Origin: Candidatus Desulfobacillus denitrificans
GTDB taxonomy: Bacteria > Pseudomonadota > Gammaproteobacteria > Burkholderiales > Rhodocyclaceae
DNA length: 64,000 bases
Assembly (NCBI GenBank): GCA_017347485.1
Contig: AP021857.1
Location: 868,001-932,000, forward strand
Reading direction: 5' to 3'
The first letter of the stretch is position 1; every line of letters begins with the position of its first letter. The notes below the pieces were generated by a model. That model saw nothing but the letters and a program-made list of their open reading frames with translations, was not told the DNA's origin and did no database searches. Below are positions 60,279-64,000 of the stretch, in pieces. The position numbers and the translations under genes are program-made.

Positions 60279-61064
60279 GTGAAGCCGATCGGCGTCTTCG
60301 ATTCCGGCGTCGGCGGCCTGTCGGTGCTGCGCCACGTCCGTGCAGCGCTGCCGGCGGAAGAACTGTTCTACGTCGCCGATTCCGCCCACGCCCCTTACGG
60401 CGACAAGTCGGCCGCCTTCATCGAGGCCCGTGCCCTCGCCATCGCCGGGTTTCTCGTCGCCCGCAACGCCCGCGCCCTGGTCGTCGCCTGCAACACCGCC
60501 ACCGCTGCCGCCATCGTCCGCCTGCGCGAGCGCTACGACCTGCCCATCGTCGGCATGGAGCCGGCGGTGAAGCCGGCGGCCGAGGCGACGAAAAGCGGCG
60601 TCATCGGCGTGCTCGCCACCAGCGGCACGCTGGAGAGCGGCAAGTTCGCCGACCTCGTTCGCCGCTTCGGCTCGCAGGCGCGCGTCATCGTGCAGCCCTG
60701 CCCGGGGCTGGTCGAGCGCATCGAGTCGGGCGATCTCGAGGGGCCACTCACGCGCGCGCTGCTGGAAGGCTTCATCGCGCCGCTGCTCAAAGCGGGCGCC
60801 GACACGCTGGTGCTCGGCTGCACGCACTATCCCTTGCTCACGCCGCTGCTGCGCGAGCTGGCCGGGCCGTCGCCGGCGATCGTCGAATCGGGCGCCGCCG
60901 TGGCGCGGCAATTGGCGCGCCGTCTTGCGGAGACTGACTTTTCGCCGGCGCGGGGGGAGGGCGGCGAGCGCTTCTTCAGCAGCGGCGAGCCCGCACGGCT
61001 GGAGGCGCTGCTGCCGCGGCTGTGGGGACGCGCCGCACCGGTCGAATCGCTTACTGGCGATTGA
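60279..61064 (+). CDS. murI: Glutamate racemase
   Basis: Makes D-glutamate for peptidoglycan. From the GTG at 60279 it has 261 residues (MKPIGVFDSGVGGLSVLRHV). The catalytic Cys are in VVACNTATAAAI and LGCTHYPLL, with ADSAHAPYGDKS also typical. The longer reading from 60213 translates the upstream palindrome and is rejected. A GAGACTGACTTTT word encodes AETDFS near the C-terminus. The last 14 bases overlap the convergent gene. Confidence 0.95.
   Translation: MKPIGVFDSGVGGLSVLRHVRAALPAEELFYVADSAHAPYGDKSAAFIEARALAIAGFLVARNARALVVACNTATAAAIVRLRERYDLPIVGMEPAVKPAAEATKSGVIGVLATSGTLESGKFADLVRRFGSQARVIVQPCPGLVERIESGDLEGPLTRALLEGFIAPLLKAGADTLVLGCTHYPLLTPLLRELAGPSPAIVESGAAVARQLARRLAETDFSPARGEGGERFFSSGEPARLEALLPRLWGRAAPVESLTGD
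60932..60942 (+). repeat. Dispersed word GACTGACTTTT, copy 12
   Basis: TGCGGAGACTGACTTTTCGCC in murI, read as AETDFS. Confidence 0.85.
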
Positions 61065-61707
61065 AATCGGCCAGGCAGTCCTTGAGCGTGGCGCCGGCGC
61101 TGCCGGGACGCAGCGTGCAGTCGGCCATCTTGCCGCTGCCGGCGGCGTTGCGCGACGCGCCCTGGGCGCCGCCGCTGCGGCCGGCGGCGGCCGGCGGCTG
61201 GCGCAGCAGGTCGGCCTGGGCCATCGCCAGGCGGTTTTCCGCCTCGGCGCGGCGGCCCTGCTCCACTTCGAGTTTCTTTCTGTTCTGCAGCATCATCTTG
61301 TCGTAACCGGCGAGCACGCCCTTGAGGCGCGCGATGTCGGCTTCCTGCGTGTCGATCTGTGCCGACTGGCGCGCGATGACCTGCGCCGCCAGCCAGGATA
61401 CCGTGCCGCCGGCCGCCGCCGCGCCGAGCGCGAAAACGATGGCGTAAGGCAGGGCGCGGCGCCAGCGCGGCGGCCCGGCCGGAACGGCTTCGGCTTCCTC
61501 CGCTTCCTCATCCCGGCCTCGGCCGCGGTCGCGCCCGCGGGCGGGCGGCGCGTCGTCCGCCATCGCCTCTTCGGCCTGTGCCGGCTTGCGCAGCCGGCGC
61601 AACAGCAGCAGGGGCGCCACCAGCAGGCGCTTCAGGCGCAAGACGAGGCTCGGCCGGAGCGCAGCCGCCTCTTCGACTTCATCGACGGTTTCGCTGGCAG
61701 TGGACAA
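61051..61707 (-). CDS. Single-pass membrane protein with coiled coil, unknown function
   Basis: About 218 residues from a TTG at 61707 with GGAG six bases upstream; the longer ORF start lies inside miaA and is rejected. The order is a short acidic N-terminus, a basic hydrophobic stretch (LRLKRLLVAPLLLLRRLRKP), a charged low-complexity segment (ARGRDRGRGRDEEAEEAEA), a membrane segment (about 85-105, YAIVFALGAAAAGGTVSWLAAQV) and a coiled coil (about 110-165). The C-terminal part has two Cys (DCTLRP, KDCLADF). I do not recognise the family. It follows miaA on the minus strand. Confidence 0.7.
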   Translation of the reverse strand: MSTASETVDEVEEAAALRPSLVLRLKRLLVAPLLLLRRLRKPAQAEEAMADDAPPARGRDRGRGRDEEAEEAEAVPAGPPRWRRALPYAIVFALGAAAAGGTVSWLAAQVIARQSAQIDTQEADIARLKGVLAGYDKMMLQNRKKLEVEQGRRAEAENRLAMAQADLLRQPPAAAGRSGGAQGASRNAAGSGKMADCTLRPGSAGATLKDCLADFNRQ

Positions 61708-61762
61708 GCCGCTCTCCGTGGTTTCCCGTAACCAGGGAAATAACGGCTGGACGGAAGGGAAC

Positions 61763-62713
61763 TTAAGCCAGCGCTCGCCCCGTCGCCCGGGCGACCTGTT
61801 CGGGCAGGTTCGCCGCCAGGCAGTCGAAGGTCTCGACATCCTGCCAGCCGCGCAGCCAGGTCAGCTGCCGCTTGGCCAGCTGGCGCGTGGCGGCGATGCC
61901 CTTCTCGCGCAGGGCCGCCCGGTCGCAGTTGCCCTCGAGGAACTCCCAGACCTGGCGATACCCGACACAGCGCATGGAGGGCAGGCCGGCGTCGAGGCGG
62001 TACTTGCGGCGCAGGCCGCGCACTTCCTCGATCAGGCCGGCATCCAGCATGGCATCGAAGCGCTGCGCGATGCGTTCATGCAGCACGGCGCGGTCGGCGG
62101 GCAGCAGGGCGAGTTGGATCAGGCGGAAGGGCGGCGCCCCCTCCGGCTTGCGCGCGAGGCTTTCCGCCAGCGGCGCGCCGGTCAGGCGCACCACCTCGAG
62201 TGCGCGCTGGATGCGCTGCGCGTCGGTCGGCTTGAGGCGTGCCGCCGCAGCAGGGTCGAGCGCCGCCAGTTCGGCGTGCAGCGCCGGCCAGCCCCGCGCC
62301 TGCGCCTCGGCGTCGATGGCGCGCCGCAATTCGGGATCGGCCTGCGGCAGGTCGGAGAGGCCCTCGCGCAGCGCCTTGAAGTAGAGCATGGTGCCGCCGG
62401 CGAGCAGCGGCACCTTGCCGCGCGCCGCGATCTCGCCCATGACGCGCAGGGCGTCGGCGCGGAAGCGCGCCGCGGAATACGATTCCTCCGGCGTGACGAG
62501 ATTGATCAGGTGGTGCGGGAATTTCTCCAGCGTGGCGCGGTCCGGCTTGGCCGTGCCGACGTCCATGTCGATGAACACCTGCGCCGAGTCGACGCTGACG
62601 ATCTCCAGCGGGAAGCGCAAAGTCAGTTCCAGCGACACGGCGGTCTTGCCGCTCGCCGTCGGGCCCATGAGGCAGATGGCCGGCGGCAGGGAAGAGGAAT
62701 CGCTAGCGGCCAC
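61763..62713 (-). CDS. miaA: tRNA dimethylallyltransferase
   Basis: Adds the isopentenyl group to A37 of tRNAs that read U-starting codons. From the GTG at 62713 there are 316 residues. They contain the P-loop [48 protein letters not shown] and [16 protein letters not shown] at 62668 would remove 15 residues, but MiaA proteins usually have such a lead. It overlaps mutL by 11 bases, the classic mutL-miaA order. A TTTGCG version of the dispersed word is within its N-terminal region. Confidence 0.96.
   Translation of the reverse strand: MAASDSSSLPPAICLMGPTASGKTAVSLELTLRFPLEIVSVDSAQVFIDMDVGTAKPDRATLEKFPHHLINLVTPEESYSAARFRADALRVMGEIAARGKVPLLAGGTMLYFKALREGLSDLPQADPELRRAIDAEAQARGWPALHAELAALDPAAAARLKPTDAQRIQRALEVVRLTGAPLAESLARKPEGAPPFRLIQLALLPADRAVLHERIAQRFDAMLDAGLIEEVRGLRRKYRLDAGLPSMRCVGYRQVWEFLEGNCDRAALREKGIAATRQLAKRQLTWLRGWQDVETFDCLAANLPEQVARATGRALA
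62619..62627 (-). repeat. Dispersed word ACTGACTTT, copy 13
   Basis: Minus-strand GGAACTGACTTTGCGC in miaA, read as ELTLR. Confidence 0.75.
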
Positions 62714-64000
62714 GGAGAAACAGCCGGTCGAGTTCGTCCATCGTCAGCTGCGTCCACGTCGGCCGGCCGTGGTTGCACTGGTCGGCGCGCTCGGTTTCCT
62801 CCATCTGTCGCAGCAGGGCGTTCATCTCCGGCAGGGCGAGCGCGCGGTGGGCGCGCACGGCGCCGTGACAGGCCATGGTGGCGAGCAGTTCGTTGCGGCG
62901 CTCGGCGGCGACGCGGCTGGCGCCGAATTTTTCCAGATCGGCGAGCAGGGCGCGGACGAGGTCGGGGATAAGGCCGCTGGCGAGCAGCGCCGGCACGGCG
63001 CGCACCACCAGCTCGCGCGGCCCGGCCGCGGCGACCTCGAAGCCGAGGCGTTCCAATGTTTCGGCGTGCTCTTCCACGGCCGCGGCCTCCTCGCCGCTCG
63101 CCGAGAGCACCACCGGTACCAGCAGCGGCTGCACCGCCGGGCGTTCGTCCAGCGCCGTCTTCAGCTTTTCGTAGAGGATGCGCTCGTGGGCGGCGTGCAT
63201 GTCGACCAGCACCAGGCCGGAAGCGTTCTGCGCCAGGACGTAGACGCCATGCAGTTGGGCGATGGCGAAGCCCAGCGGCGGCGGCGCGCCGGCCTCGGCC
63301 TCCGGCATCGGCGCGGCGGTCTGGCGCACGAAATCGAAATAGGCGGCGACCGGCTGCGCCACGGCGAGCCCCTGCTGCTGCGGTGCGGCCGCGGGAAAAG
63401 TCAGTCCCGGCGGCACGGCGGCTGAGGGCATGTCTGCGGGTGCGGCGGCATGCGCCAGCGGCGCCGCCAGGGCGCGCTGCAGGGCGTGGAAGACGAACTG
63501 GTGAACGGCGCGGCCGTCGCGGAAGCGCACCTCGGTCTTCGCCGGATGCACGTTGACGTCCACGCCGCGCGGATCGATTTCCAGGAACAGCGCGTAGGCC
63601 GGATGGCGCTGGCCGTGCAGGATGTCGGCGTAGGCCTCGCGCACGGCATGCACCAGCAGCTTGTCGCGCACGAAGCGGCCGTTCACGAAGAAATACTGGG
63701 CGTCGGCGCGGGCGCGCGAGTAGGCCGGCAGCGCGGCGTAGCCGGCGAGGCGCAGGCTGCCCGCCGACGCCTCGACGGCGCGCGACTGCGCGGCGAATTC
63801 CTCGCCGAGGATGTCCGCCACGCGCCTTGCGGCGTCGCCGGCCGCGAGATGCAGCGCGACGCGGCCGTTGTGCTGCAGGCTGAAGGCGACTTGCGGATGG
63901 GCCAGCGCGATGCGCCGCACCGCCTCCTCGCAGTGGGCGAACTCGGTGTGCTCGCTCCTGAGGAACTTGCGCCGCGCCGGCGTGTTGAAGTAGAGGTCGT
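62703..64000 (-). CDS. mutL: DNA mismatch repair protein MutL, C-terminal part (N-terminus beyond window)
   Basis: About 432 residues are visible, open to the right edge. The first residues ([13 protein letters not shown]) belong to the conserved N-terminal ATPase domain. Next come the transducer part ([34 protein letters not shown]), a variable linker and the C-terminal dimerisation domain ([45 protein letters not shown]). There is no obvious endonuclease DQHAxxERxxxE metal motif: the site reads [12 protein letters not shown], which keeps HAAHER and is close to the motif. It couples mismatch recognition by MutS to repair. The linker has a CGGGACTGACTTTT word (GLTFP). Confidence 0.95.
   Translation of the reverse strand, partial: DLYFNTPARRKFLRSEHTEFAHCEEAVRRIALAHPQVAFSLQHNGRVALHLAAGDAARRVADILGEEFAAQSRAVEASAGSLRLAGYAALPAYSRARADAQYFFVNGRFVRDKLLVHAVREAYADILHGQRHPAYALFLEIDPRGVDVNVHPAKTEVRFRDGRAVHQFVFHALQRALAAPLAHAAAPADMPSAAVPPGLTFPAAAPQQQGLAVAQPVAAYFDFVRQTAAPMPEAEAGAPPPLGFAIAQLHGVYVLAQNASGLVLVDMHAAHERILYEKLKTALDERPAVQPLLVPVVLSASGEEAAAVEEHAETLERLGFEVAAAGPRELVVRAVPALLASGLIPDLVRALLADLEKFGASRVAAERRNELLATMACHGAVRAHRALALPEMNALLRQMEETERADQCNHGRPTWTQLTMDELDRLFLRGR
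63396..63406 (-). repeat. Dispersed word GACTGACTTTT, copy 14
   Basis: Minus-strand CCGGGACTGACTTTTCCC in the mutL linker, read as GLTFP. Confidence 0.85.

Overview
The window is GC-rich and densely packed. It reads as the chromosome of a denitrifying betaproteobacterium, most likely Rhodocyclales or a close relative. This rests on gene content (alaS, glpK, purB, secDF, tgt-queA, panBCD, folK, pcnB, hda, purM, miaA, mutL), the betaproteobacterial gene pairings, and a cytochrome cd1 (NirS) denitrification locus. No plasmid, phage, transposase or CRISPR array is visible. The taxonomic placement is inference, because no rRNA is present.

Layout. 1-24.5 kb is housekeeping: the end of a glycerophosphodiesterase, glpK, a four-PAS sensor kinase, alaS, two Nudix hydrolases, an EAL-HDOD protein, a sugar-phosphate mutase, waaF, ilvE, mnmA, a GST, purB, yajC-secD-secF, tgt and queA. 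24.5-25.0 kb holds tRNA-Leu(CAA), a 54-bp duplicate of its 3' half, and the first Fnr-type operator. 25.1-39.0 kb is a complete-looking nir locus: nirS1, nirT, a c552-like heme protein, a cupredoxin, nirI, a second nirS, then nirC-F-DL-G-H-J-N for heme d1 synthesis. nirE and nirM are not in the window. A nitronate monooxygenase-like gene follows.

40.4-53.3 kb is the most unusual part. It contains two different bc1-type cytochrome b proteins. One is fused to a 2Fe-2S/FAD/NAD(P) reductase and the other to a 2x[4Fe-4S] plus FlpD/MvhD module. Around them sit two divergent heme-copper oxidase-family subunits. One has a CuA subunit II and a SenC protein, and has Gln where oxidases carry the cross-linked active-site Tyr. 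The other has an altered CuB region. A DUF2249 protein, a polytopic NnrS-like protein, several small conserved-looking proteins and two adjacent heme A synthase homologues complete the region. Fnr/Dnr-type palindromes (TTGA-N6-TCAA) precede nirS1, nirS2, nirC and both cytochrome b operons. This suggests one anaerobic/NO regulon that reduces nitrite with cd1 enzymes and reduces NO with a non-canonical heme-copper NO reductase, supplied by unusual quinone-linked electron carriers.

53.4-64 kb returns to housekeeping: panD, panC, panB, folK, pcnB, a HAD phosphatase, hda, purM, murI, a coiled-coil membrane protein, miaA and the 3' part of mutL.

Across the whole window an 11-base word, GACTGACTTTT, and its close variants recur 14 times in unrelated genes and intergenic sites. 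This is far more often than base composition predicts, and it resembles a DNA-uptake-type or other genome-wide signal. Several palindromic repeats are also present. One supplies most of the signal peptide of NirN and another encodes an N-terminal extension of NirH.
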